NCBI RefSeq assembly: GCF_019455385.1
Contig: NZ_JACOFR010000023.1
Coordinates: forward strand, 62,001-126,000
DNA length: 64,000 nt
Source: Bradyrhizobium sp. BR 10289
GTDB taxonomy: Bacteria; Pseudomonadota; Alphaproteobacteria; Rhizobiales; Xanthobacteraceae
Direction: 5' to 3'
The first letter of the stretch is position 1; each line of letters opens with the position of its first letter. The notes beneath the pieces were generated by a model, which was given only the letters and a program-made list of their open reading frames with translations, searched no databases and had not been told where the DNA came from. Below, in pieces: positions 1 through 7,098 of this stretch. Position numbers and translations under genes: made by a program.

Positions 1-797
1 GGGCTGATCGAGGTCGCGAACGCTTTTGCGAGGAACGGCCCCAACGGCACATATTCCCATTGCTGGATGTCGCGCGCGCTCCAGTCGTTGAGCAGCACGA
101 AGCCGAAGATCATCTCCTCGGCCTGTTGCTCCGAGAGCATGCCGCCGATCGGCGAGGGCTGACCGACCACGACGCCCATCTCCAGCTCGAAATCGAGCCG
201 CTTGCAGGGGGCAAAGCTCGGCACCTCTACATTCGGCGGCTTCAGCTGTCCGCGCGGCCGCTTCACCTTGGTGCCTGACACCACGACGGTGGAGGCGCGA
301 CCGTTATAGGCGATCGGCATGTGCAGCCAGTTCGGCTGCAGCGCATTGTCCTTGCCGCGGAACATCACGCCGACATTGGTGGCGTGCTCTTTGGACGAAT
401 AGAAATCGGTGTAGCCGGAGACCGCGAAGGGCAGATGCAGTTTCGCATCGCGCATCGGCACCAGCGCCTGCTTGCGCAGCTCCTCGTTATCGCGCAGCTC
501 CGGATGATCGTGCCGCAACAGCTCGCTGATCCGCGCGCGGGTCTTGCTCCAGACTTTCGGCCCGAGCGCCATGAAGGCGTTGAGCGAGGCCGAGGAAAAC
601 ACGCCGAGCGGCCCGACATCGAGCCGCGAGTCCTGCTCGAGCTCCCAGAGATCGAGGACATAATCGCCGATCGCAACGCCCACGCGCGGCGTCGGATTGG
701 CCGCGGTCGAGAACACGCCGTAGGGCAGGTTCTGGATCGGGAAATCGGAGGCGGGATCGACGTCGATGAAGGAGCGGAGGTTGGGGTGGGTTGTCAC
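1..797 (-). CDS. fahA: Fumarylacetoacetase, 3' part cut by window edge
   Basis: Hydrolyses fumarylacetoacetate to fumarate and acetoacetate, the last step of tyrosine/homogentisate breakdown, in the cytoplasm. I translated it from a GTG at 797; 265 codons are visible and the C-terminal part lies beyond base 1. The N-terminal FAH domain (about residues 1-118) is followed by the catalytic FAH fold with the expected metal and catalytic residues: D131 in TDFYSSKEH with H138, the ExE pair E204/E206 in DFELEMG, and D238 in LLNDWSARDIQ followed by WEYVPLGPF. It is downstream of hmgA on the same strand but separated by about 224 nt holding a palindromic repeat. A GGAGGA stretch lies rather far (about 20 nt) upstream of the GTG, so the start is less sure than the identity. 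Confidence 0.93.
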   Translation of the reverse strand, partial: MTTHPNLRSFIDVDPASDFPIQNLPYGVFSTAANPTPRVGVAIGDYVLDLWELEQDSRLDVGPLGVFSSASLNAFMALGPKVWSKTRARISELLRHDHPELRDNEELRKQALVPMRDAKLHLPFAVSGYTDFYSSKEHATNVGVMFRGKDNALQPNWLHMPIAYNGRASTVVVSGTKVKRPRGQLKPPNVEVPSFAPCKRLDFELEMGVVVGQPSPIGGMLSEQQAEEMIFGFVLLNDWSARDIQQWEYVPLGPFLAKAFATSIS

Positions 798-819
798 TTG
801 CGACTCTATTCTTTCTTCC

Positions 820-1021
820 TCCTCCCCCTGTAGGAGAAGGTGGCGCGAAGCGCCGGATGATGGGTTCTATCCGCGCGTCCAATGAGAGATGCTCTCGGTA
901 GGGAACCCCTCACCCGTCTCGCCGCTTCGCGATAGCCGATGCAAAGCATCGGCGTTCTTAGGAAACGGCGGCCGGAGGCCGCCTATGCCACCCTCTCCCA
1001 CAAGGGGAGAGGGTAAGAACG
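820..1021. repeat. Palindromic intergenic repeat, family A (copy 1)
   Basis: Composite of inverted arms of the CCCTCTCCC...GGGAGAGGG and CCCCTCACCC type, the same vocabulary as the copies at 23805-24062, 48866-49010 and 51158-51298. It fills the gap between hmgA and the fumarylacetoacetase gene, so it would be transcribed if these are one operon. A smaller module (934-989) is nested in it. Confidence 0.75.
934..989. repeat. Nested double-hairpin module (copy 1)
   Basis: Two adjacent stems: GCCGATGC-AAA-GCATCGGC, then GTTCTTA, then GGCGGCC-GGA-GGCCGCC. The same two stems, in the same order, occur at 23936-23994, but there the loop of the first stem is TTT instead of AAA. Confidence 0.75.
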
Positions 1022-2368
1022 TCACGGCCTGTTCGGATCGAAGCGCTTCTCCAGGCCTTTCCAGCAATCCGCGTAATCGTCCTGCAGCGTCGACGACTTC
1101 GCGGCGTGCGCCGTCACGCGCTGCGGGTAGCGGGTCTCGAACATGAAGGCCATGGTGCCCGTGAGCTTCACCGGCTTCAACTCGCCATTGCTGGCGTGCT
1201 CGAAGGCGTCGCGGTCGGGGCCGTGCGGCAGCATACAATTGTGCAGGGAGATGCCACCGGGGACGAAGCCCTGCGGCTTCGCGTCATAGACGCCGTAGAT
1301 CAGTCCCATGAACTCGCTCATGATGTTCATGTGGTACCAGGGCGGACGGAAGGTGTTGTCGGCGACCATCCAGCGCTCGGGGAAAATGACGAAGTCGATA
1401 TTCGCGGTGCCCGCGGTCTCCGACGGCGAGGTCAGCACCGTGAAGATCGAGGGATCGGGATGGTCGAATCCGATCGCGCCGACCGGCGAGAACGTGCGCA
1501 GATCATATTTGTAGGGTGCGTAATTGCCGTGCCAGGCGACCACGTCGATCGGCGAGTGCGGCAATGTCGTCTTGAACAGCGATCCGCCCCATTTCACGAA
1601 CAGCTCGGTCGGCGTGTCCTTGTCCTCGTAATGCGCGACCGGGGTGAGGAAGTCCCGCGCATTGGCGAGGCAGTTGGCGCCGATCGGCCCGCGCTCCGGC
1701 AGCGTAAAGGCGCCGCCATAGTTCTCGCAGAGATAGCCGCGCGCCGGGCCGTTCGGAATCTCGACGCGGAACTTGACGCCGCGCGGGATCACCACGATCT
1801 CGCCGGGCTCGGCATCGATGCGGCCGAACTCGGTGACGAGACGAAGATTGCCCTGCTGAAGCACGAACATCAGCTCGCCGTCGGCATTGTAGAAATGCTG
1901 GTCCACCATCGACTTGGTGATGAGGTAGACATGCGCGGCCATGCCGGCCTGCGTGTTGACATCACCAGCAGTGGTCATGGTCTGTACGCCCTGAAGGAAG
2001 GTCATGTCTTCCTTCGGGATCGGTGCCGGATCCCAGCGCAGTTGCGCGATCGGCAGATCGTATTCATGGCACGGCGCCGAGCGCCAGAGCCCGGCATCGA
2101 CTTTCTCGAAGCGGCCGGAGTGCTTCACGGAGGGACGGATACGGTAGAGCCAGGAGCGCTCGTTGGTGCCCCGCGGCGCGGTGAAGGGCGAGCCCGAAAG
2201 CTGCTCGGCATAGAGCCCATAGGCGCAGCGCTGCGGCGAATTGCGGCCGATCGGCAGCGCGCCGGGCAGCGCCTCGGTCTCAAAACTGTTGCCGAAGCCG
2301 GACATGTAGCCCGGCGTCACCTGCGCCGAGCTGCGGATGATCTGATCGGGCGAGGTATTGATGTTCAT
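1022..2368 (-). CDS. hmgA: Homogentisate 1,2-dioxygenase
   Basis: Opens the ring of homogentisate to maleylacetoacetate using Fe(II) and O2, in the cytoplasm; central step of tyrosine, phenylalanine and hydroxyphenylacetate breakdown. The 448-residue product has the family length and signature: GYMSGFGNSFETEALPGALP near the N terminus, and the iron ligands in PPWYHMNIMSEFMG (His and Glu) and in NCMLPHGPD (His). The start is the ATG at 2368, preceded by a strong AGGAGG that lies inside the last codons of the upstream gene; only 2 nt separate that stop from this start, so the two are translationally linked. A longer open frame continues upstream but overlaps the previous gene and lacks family similarity. 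Confidence 0.97.
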   Translation of the reverse strand: MNINTSPDQIIRSSAQVTPGYMSGFGNSFETEALPGALPIGRNSPQRCAYGLYAEQLSGSPFTAPRGTNERSWLYRIRPSVKHSGRFEKVDAGLWRSAPCHEYDLPIAQLRWDPAPIPKEDMTFLQGVQTMTTAGDVNTQAGMAAHVYLITKSMVDQHFYNADGELMFVLQQGNLRLVTEFGRIDAEPGEIVVIPRGVKFRVEIPNGPARGYLCENYGGAFTLPERGPIGANCLANARDFLTPVAHYEDKDTPTELFVKWGGSLFKTTLPHSPIDVVAWHGNYAPYKYDLRTFSPVGAIGFDHPDPSIFTVLTSPSETAGTANIDFVIFPERWMVADNTFRPPWYHMNIMSEFMGLIYGVYDAKPQGFVPGGISLHNCMLPHGPDRDAFEHASNGELKPVKLTGTMAFMFETRYPQRVTAHAAKSSTLQDDYADCWKGLEKRFDPNRP

Positions 2369-2370
2369 GA

Positions 2371-3327
2371 CTATCCTCCTCCTTGCAGGGCCGCCCACAT
2401 TTCCTGGTCGCGCTTGTCGGTCCAGATGACGGGATCGTCGATGCCCGACGCTTCGTCGTAAGCGCGCGACACGTTGAACGGCAGGCAGTGCTCGTAGATG
2501 GCGAAGCTGGAAAATTTCGGGTCCATCACCTCGCGCGTCGCCGCCATCGATTCCTTTAAGCTGCGCCCCCTGGCGACCGAGATTTCGGCGGCGCCATAGA
2601 GCGAGGTGACGAAGTCGCGCGTCATCGCGATGGCTTCGCGCACCGTGGCGGTGCCCTTCAGCGCGTCGCCGCGGCCCGGCGCGATCGCCTTGGGATTGAA
2701 ATTGCGGATCTCGTTCAGCGTCAGCGGCCATTCGCGCAAGTGAGCGTCGCCGCAATAGCAGGCCGAGTGATATTCGATCAGGTCGCCGGAGAACATGACT
2801 TCGGCATCCGGCACCCAGGCGACGATGTCGCCGGAAGTGTGGCCGGCGCCAAGCTGCATCAAACGCACCTCGCGCTTACCGAGATAGATCGACATCTCGC
2901 CTTCGAAGGTCAGCGTCGGCCAGGTGAGGCCGGGAATGCTGGCGGCATCCTGGAACAGCCGCGGGAAGCGGCCATACTCGGAATCCCAATCCTGCTGGCC
3001 GCGCTCCTCGATCAGCCGATACGTCTCCTGCGAGGCGACGATGCCTTGCGCCTTGTAGGCGGAGGCGCCCAGCACGCGCACAGCGTGATAATGCGACAGC
3101 ACGACATATTTGATCGGCTTGTCGGTCACCGCCTTGACGCGCTCGATCACCTTGTTCGCCATCGCCGGCGTTGCCTGCGCATCGAACACCAGGCAGCCAT
3201 CGTCGCCGACGATCACAGCCGTGTTCGGATCGCCTTCGGCGGTGAAGGCGTAGAGATCGGTGCCGATCTCGGAGAAGGTGATCTTCTTTTCAGCGAGATC
3301 GCCGGTGGATGCGAAGTTCTTCGCCAT
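2371..3327 (-). CDS. Metallo-beta-lactamase-fold protein with a degenerate second metal site
   Basis: 318 residues with the metallo-beta-lactamase fold order: the HxHxDH region reads SHYHAVRV (H79, H81, then V83 and R84 where Asp and His are expected), GAGHTSGD supplies H163, FSGDLIE supplies D182, and the last ligand position reads APGRGD with R219 instead of His. So the site-1 ligands are kept and the three residues of site 2 (Asp, His, His) are gone. The gene lies between the polyQ DUF2783 gene and hmgA, almost abutting hmgA, so it is expected to act in the same aromatic pathway, perhaps on a thioester or lactone intermediate, or as a non-enzymatic subunit. Start ATG at 3327 with AAGGAT upstream. 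The reaction is unknown. Confidence 0.85.
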   Translation of the reverse strand: MAKNFASTGDLAEKKITFSEIGTDLYAFTAEGDPNTAVIVGDDGCLVFDAQATPAMANKVIERVKAVTDKPIKYVVLSHYHAVRVLGASAYKAQGIVASQETYRLIEERGQQDWDSEYGRFPRLFQDAASIPGLTWPTLTFEGEMSIYLGKREVRLMQLGAGHTSGDIVAWVPDAEVMFSGDLIEYHSACYCGDAHLREWPLTLNEIRNFNPKAIAPGRGDALKGTATVREAIAMTRDFVTSLYGAAEISVARGRSLKESMAATREVMDPKFSSFAIYEHCLPFNVSRAYDEASGIDDPVIWTDKRDQEMWAALQGGG

Positions 3328-3345
3328 CAATTCATCCTTACGAGG

Positions 3346-3582
3346 TTATTGCTGTTGTTGTTGTTGTTGCTGTTGCTGTTGCTGGCCATCGATCATGCGG
3401 CGCTTCGCCAGCACGAGCGCGTCCCTGAGCACGTCGATATCGCCGATATGGTTGGCGAGGATCAGGACCAGCGCCGCGTCGAAATCCGCGCTCTGCTCAT
3501 CAGTGAGGCCCCGATGCGCCTCGACGATGGCGCGAAAGGCATCGTCGGGCCGCGCGAAGTTGGAGCTGGTCGAAAGCGGCAT
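3346..3582 (-). CDS. DUF2783 small protein ending in a polyglutamine tail
   Basis: A 78-residue protein, MPLSTSSNFARP onward, that I recognise as the DUF2783 type of small protein. It ends in a run of 11-12 glutamines directly before the stop, coded by a CAA/CAG trinucleotide run at about 3349-3384. The start is the ATG at 3582, 8 nt beyond the stop of the flavin monooxygenase gene and with GAGG correctly placed; a TTG four codons upstream overlaps that stop and is less likely. Its position directly behind an aromatic flavoprotein hydroxylase resembles the small coupling protein MhaB that accompanies 3-hydroxyphenylacetate 6-hydroxylase MhaA in Pseudomonas putida U; this link is inference from size and context, not from sequence comparison. 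Confidence 0.8.
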   Translation of the reverse strand: MPLSTSSNFARPDDAFRAIVEAHRGLTDEQSADFDAALVLILANHIGDIDVLRDALVLAKRRMIDGQQQQQQQQQQQQ

Positions 3583-3590
3583 ATGAAACC

Positions 3591-5207
3591 TCAATTCAGA
3601 CCTGCGGCCCGCGACAGCGCGGTCGTTACGCCGGCGCGCGTTGGATGACGGAACCGCGCCGCGACATAGCCGTCGGGCCTGAGCAGATAGGCCGTATCAG
3701 GCTCGGCGTCGTAGCGTTTGGCGACGAGGCCCGAGGGATCGGCCAAACCGCCCTCACCGCCGATGCGGATCTCCTTCACACCATCGGGCGCATCGATCGC
3801 CGCGCCATTGCTGAACGACAGCAGCGTAAAGTCCGTTCCACCCTTGCGGAAGGCATCCGTCAGATAGACCTGCTCGCCAATGGGCGCATCGAGCATGGAG
3901 CAGCCCGGCGATGGCCCACCGCGCCAGGTATCTGCATCGGGCGATGACAGCGGCGTATCATAGCTGCACGGCACCGAGAGCCGGCCGCCATTGACCATGC
4001 GCTTGCCGAACTCGGTCTCCTTCGCCAGCGACAGCACCGCCTTGCGCAATCGCGCCTCCTGGTGCGAGTTCGGCGCCATGAAGTCGGTCGAGCGGGTGGA
4101 CTCGCGAATATTCTCGTCGGCGGCAAAGCTCCGCTCGACATGGTAGCTCTCGAGCAGACTCGCGGGCGAGGTGCCGCGCAGCACGCGGTCGAGCTTCCAC
4201 GAGAGGTTCTCGGCGTCTTCGAGTCCCGAGTTGGCGCCGCGTGCGCCAAAGGGCGAAACCTGGTGCGCGGAATCGCCGGCGAAGATCACGCGGCCATGGA
4301 TGAAGCGATCCATGCGACGGCACTGAAATTTATAGAGCGAGATCCACTCGAACTCGAACTTGTCATGCCCGAGCATGCGCGCAATCCGCGGCCGTACGTT
4401 CTCCGGCTTTTTCTCGACAACGGGATCTGCGTAGCGATTGAGCTGAAGGTCGATGCGCCAGACGTCGTCGGGCTGGCGATGCAGCAGCGCTGAGCGCCCG
4501 GCATGAAACGGCGGATCGAACCAGAACCAGCGCTCGGTCGGGAATTCCGCCGTCATCTTGACGTCGGCGATCAGGAACTGATCCTCGAACACCTGTCCCG
4601 CGAACTCGGCGCCGACCATCTGCCGCAGCGAGGAGCGCGCGCCATCGCAGGCGATGACATATTGCGCGTGCAGGCGATAGGTGCCCTCGGGCGTCTCGAT
4701 CGTCAGCAGGGCGGAATCGTTGCGTTGCTCCAGCGCCGTCACCTTGTTGCGCCAACGCAAATCGATTGCGGGCAGATCGCTGACGCGATCCACCAGATAG
4801 GCTTCTGCGTAATATTGCTGCAGGTTGATGAAGGCCGGCCGCTTGTGACCGTCCTCCGGCAGCAGGTTGAACTGGTAGAGCTGGGACTCGCCGTGAAAGA
4901 TGCGGCCGACGCTCCACACCACGCCCTTGTCGGCCATGCGATCAGCGACGCCGAGCCGGTCCCAATATTCCAGCGAGCGCTTCGAGAAGCAGATCGCGCG
5001 CGAGCCTTCACCGATGCGGTCGGCATCGTCCAGAAGGACGACGCGCTGGCCGCGCTGGGCGAGATCAATCGCCAGCGACAGCCCGACCGGGCCGGCGCCG
5101 ACAATCACGACCGGATGCTCGGCCGGGCTCTGGCCGGGGCGGTCCTGATCGGGATGACGGCGATAGCCGAACTGGGTTTTGGCCTGATGCGTATTGGCCG
5201 GCGCCAT
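3591..5207 (-). CDS. Class A FAD-dependent aromatic monooxygenase
   Basis: 538 residues. Expected to hydroxylate a phenolic substrate with NAD(P)H and O2. Visible motifs: the dinucleotide-binding GAGPVG at 37-42 in VVIVGAGPVGLSLA, the DG motif in VIACDGARSSLR, and the GD motif in VIFAGDSAHQVSPFGARG that binds the FAD ribityl chain. This is the PheA/UbiH/MhpA group; the C-terminal thioredoxin-like part is present in outline. It is the first gene of the operon running into hmgA and fumarylacetoacetase, so the product is probably homogentisate or a precursor; 3-hydroxyphenylacetate 6-hydroxylase (MhaA type) fits best, 3-(3-hydroxyphenyl)propionate or 3-hydroxybenzoate hydroxylase are alternatives. 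Start ATG at 5207, 110 bp from the divergent MarR gene. Confidence 0.9.
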   Translation of the reverse strand: MAPANTHQAKTQFGYRRHPDQDRPGQSPAEHPVVIVGAGPVGLSLAIDLAQRGQRVVLLDDADRIGEGSRAICFSKRSLEYWDRLGVADRMADKGVVWSVGRIFHGESQLYQFNLLPEDGHKRPAFINLQQYYAEAYLVDRVSDLPAIDLRWRNKVTALEQRNDSALLTIETPEGTYRLHAQYVIACDGARSSLRQMVGAEFAGQVFEDQFLIADVKMTAEFPTERWFWFDPPFHAGRSALLHRQPDDVWRIDLQLNRYADPVVEKKPENVRPRIARMLGHDKFEFEWISLYKFQCRRMDRFIHGRVIFAGDSAHQVSPFGARGANSGLEDAENLSWKLDRVLRGTSPASLLESYHVERSFAADENIRESTRSTDFMAPNSHQEARLRKAVLSLAKETEFGKRMVNGGRLSVPCSYDTPLSSPDADTWRGGPSPGCSMLDAPIGEQVYLTDAFRKGGTDFTLLSFSNGAAIDAPDGVKEIRIGGEGGLADPSGLVAKRYDAEPDTAYLLRPDGYVAARFRHPTRAGVTTALSRAAGLN

Positions 5208-5224
5208 ACACTAACCTCGGCTCT

Positions 5225-5243
5225 GGTCAGGAGGGGACTGACC
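5225..5243. promoter_or_regulatory. Inverted repeat GGTCAG-N7-CTGACC
   Basis: Perfect 6-bp arms 7 nt apart in the short region between the monooxygenase and MarR genes, just upstream of the monooxygenase start. It may be part of the 5' leader of the operon or a second binding site. Confidence 0.4.
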
Positions 5244-5249
5244 TGCTAG

Positions 5250-5269
5250 ATAGTCTCACGTGCAACTAT
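5250..5269. promoter_or_regulatory. Putative MarR operator
   Basis: The 20-mer ATAGTCTCACGTGCAACTAT is a palindrome in 8 of 10 base pairs (ideal form ATAGTTGCAC and its complement). It lies midway between the divergent monooxygenase operon and the marR-type gene, which is where an autoregulated MarR repressor of the operon would bind. Confidence 0.7.
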
Positions 5270-5317
5270 TTTGGACCTGAGCCGGCCGGCCGTCAACTGG
5301 AATTCGGAGCGCAAGCC

Positions 5318-5860
5318 TTGGTGAGGACATCCAGCGACATCGCTCTGAAGGCACGCGAGACTCACGAGGCTTCAGCGCGGCCGAAGGCGCGGCTAGACCT
5401 GTTCAGGTTCGTGCCGTTTCGCCTCAACAGGCTCGCCGCGGAGGTGAGTTCCGCACTCGCCGTCGAATATCAGGAGCGTCACGGTCTCGACATTCCGGCC
5501 TGGCGCGTGATCGCAACGCTCGGCTTCCGCAACGATGCCTGCAGCGCGCAATACATCTCGCAATGCACGCGCACGCACAAATCCACCATCAGCCGCGCGG
5601 TGACGACGCTGCTCAACGAGCAATTGATCGAGCGGGTCGAGAACGAAGCCGACCGCCGCGAATTCCGCCTGCAACTGACGAAGAAGGGCCGCGCGCTCTA
5701 CGAGGAGCTGTTCCCGCGATTGCTGCGGCGGGAGGACGAGATCCTCGCCTGCCTGTCTACGCAGGAGCGCAAGCAGCTCTCGGCCCTGCTCGGCAAGATC
5801 GAGCAGAGCCTCGATCTGATCCAGACCAGCGAAGAGGCGGACGCGAAACAGGCGTATTAG
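5318..5860 (+). CDS. MarR-family transcriptional regulator
   Basis: 180 residues with a winged helix-turn-helix in the middle: recognition region YISQCTRTHKSTISRAV, then LLNEQLIERVENEADRREF forming the wing, where the DxR pattern typical of MarR is DRRE. Start is TTG at 5318 with GGAG 8 nt upstream; an adjacent GTG at 5321 is the alternative, and no ATG exists nearby. It is transcribed away from the aromatic operon across a 110-bp gap that holds a 20-bp palindrome, so it most likely represses that operon and itself until an aromatic acid binds. It converges on the following hydrolase gene across a palindromic repeat. Confidence 0.92.
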   Translation: MVRTSSDIALKARETHEASARPKARLDLFRFVPFRLNRLAAEVSSALAVEYQERHGLDIPAWRVIATLGFRNDACSAQYISQCTRTHKSTISRAVTTLLNEQLIERVENEADRREFRLQLTKKGRALYEELFPRLLRREDEILACLSTQERKQLSALLGKIEQSLDLIQTSEEADAKQAY

Positions 5861-5862
5861 CA

Positions 5863-5903
5863 ATGGATTCCGGGTTCGCGCTACGCGCGCCCCGGAATGA
5901 CGG
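5863..5903. repeat. Palindromic repeat, family B (copy 1)
   Basis: ATTCCGGG-TTCGCGC-TA-GCGCGC-CCCGGAAT type palindrome between the convergent marR and hydrolase genes. Two further copies in opposite orientations lie at 53205-53306. Confidence 0.75.
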
Positions 5904-5906
5904 CTT

Positions 5907-6713
5907 CTATTTCGCAAAGGACCGCGTCGGCGGCTGATGCAGCGCCCAGGCATCGACCTTGTCGCTTGCGCGCGGATAGATCTCCGTCACGATCGGATCA
6001 TGGCCGGGGATAAACCTGTCGGGATGCCCCGCGAGCCGCTCGATCGTCTCCCAGCCCACTGCCATGTCGCCGACATTATAGACGATCGGAAACGGGCTCC
6101 TGCGCTGGAGATTGGCGTAATAATGCGCGGCGTCGGAGGCCAGCACCACCGGTCCGCGCGCGGTCTCGACCTTGACCACCTGCAGACCGTCCGAATGGCC
6201 GCCCACGCGGTGCACGGTGACACCGGGCGCGATCTCACCGTCGCCGGAATGGAAGGTGACGCGTTCGCCATAGACATGGCGCACCATCTGGGTGACGTGC
6301 TCGACCGAGAATGGATGTCGCAACAGGCCGTTGCACATGCAGCGGCCGGTCGCGTAGGCCATCTCGCGCTCCTGGAGATGGAAGCGCGCGTTCGGGAAGC
6401 GGTCGAGATTGCCGGCGTGGTCGTAATGCAGATGCGTCACGATGATGTCGCGGATGCTCGAAGCCGTGACGCCGAAGCGTTCCAGCGCATCGACCGGATT
6501 GAGCGTCAGCTTGCGCGCCCGCGCGCTCGCCTCCTCGGCGTTGAAACCGGTATCGACCAGGATGTCGCGGCCGTGCCCCCGGATCAGCCAAACGAAGTAG
6601 TCGAGGTCCTGCGCCGCGCTGTCATGCGGATCGGGCGCCAGAAAATTCATGCTGGGGGTGCGCGGCGACATCGTCGCATAGCGCAGGGCGTAGATTTCGT
6701 AAGCGTTTCCCAT
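5907..6713 (-). CDS. Metallo-beta-lactamase-fold hydrolase, N-acyl homoserine lactonase-like
   Basis: 268 residues with a complete two-metal site: H94, H96, D98, H99 in THLHYDHAGN, H173 in VGGHSDGLQ, D194 in LASDAAHYY and a final His in FIPGHDP. The arrangement and the YDHAGN context match AiiA/AttM-type lactonases that open the lactone ring of quorum-sensing acyl homoserine lactones. No signal peptide is visible, so it is cytoplasmic. It stands alone on the minus strand, converging on the marR gene. The true substrate could be another lactone; quorum quenching is inference from the family. Confidence 0.8.
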   Translation of the reverse strand: MGNAYEIYALRYATMSPRTPSMNFLAPDPHDSAAQDLDYFVWLIRGHGRDILVDTGFNAEEASARARKLTLNPVDALERFGVTASSIRDIIVTHLHYDHAGNLDRFPNARFHLQEREMAYATGRCMCNGLLRHPFSVEHVTQMVRHVYGERVTFHSGDGEIAPGVTVHRVGGHSDGLQVVKVETARGPVVLASDAAHYYANLQRRSPFPIVYNVGDMAVGWETIERLAGHPDRFIPGHDPIVTEIYPRASDKVDAWALHQPPTRSFAK

Positions 6714-7098
6714 GGTCTTGCTTTTCTATGGTTGGATCTTGCGGGACGATTGCACGCACCAAGCCATTGTCCGCCGCAAAGGTCAAACACCGCACGTTGT
6801 GACGGGAACAGACCAGTCATGTGAGACCAATCACACTATCGTCGCCATAACTGCCCTAAGACATGAGCGCCCAAACATGGCGAGCGCAATGCCCAACCAG
6901 ATGGCCTCGAGTGCACCCGTGACTGTCCGTTTATTCCCCTCGCCATGTACCTCCGTGTCGCGGTCAATCGTCGCAATAACGCCGAATCTCCAAGCAGTTG
7001 ACGCCCCCTCTCCCCGGTTTGATAATGCACATTGCGTAAGTTAAGGTCGCCGCGGCGCAAGCTGGTAACGGCGCCTTTTTGGCTGGACCGCGCTGATT
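6714..7098. other. Non-coding stretch between divergent genes
   Basis: About 385 bp between the lactonase-like gene and the pseudo-caspase gene. It is less GC-rich than its neighbours and holds a good sigma-70 promoter (6998-7026) for the plus strand. I see no convincing gene; the open frames here have no ribosome-binding site or family resemblance. Confidence 0.6.
6998..7026 (+). promoter_or_regulatory. Sigma-70-type promoter of the pseudo-caspase gene
   Basis: TTGACG at 6998-7003, a 17-nt spacer and GATAAT at 7021-7026, about 70 nt upstream of the start codon at 7099. Confidence 0.65.

Noticed and set aside
2369..2755. N-terminal extension of hmgA by 128 codons
   Set aside because: It overlaps the metallo-hydrolase gene in another frame, has no family resemblance, and a strong AGGAGG lies just before the ATG at 2368.
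5907..6713. Possible degenerate metal site as in the first MBL-fold protein
   Set aside because: All ligands H94, H96, D98, H99, H173, D194 are present.
6712..7044. Plus-strand frame of 110 codons in the spacer
   Set aside because: No ribosome-binding site, no domain, and a good promoter lies inside it; likely chance.
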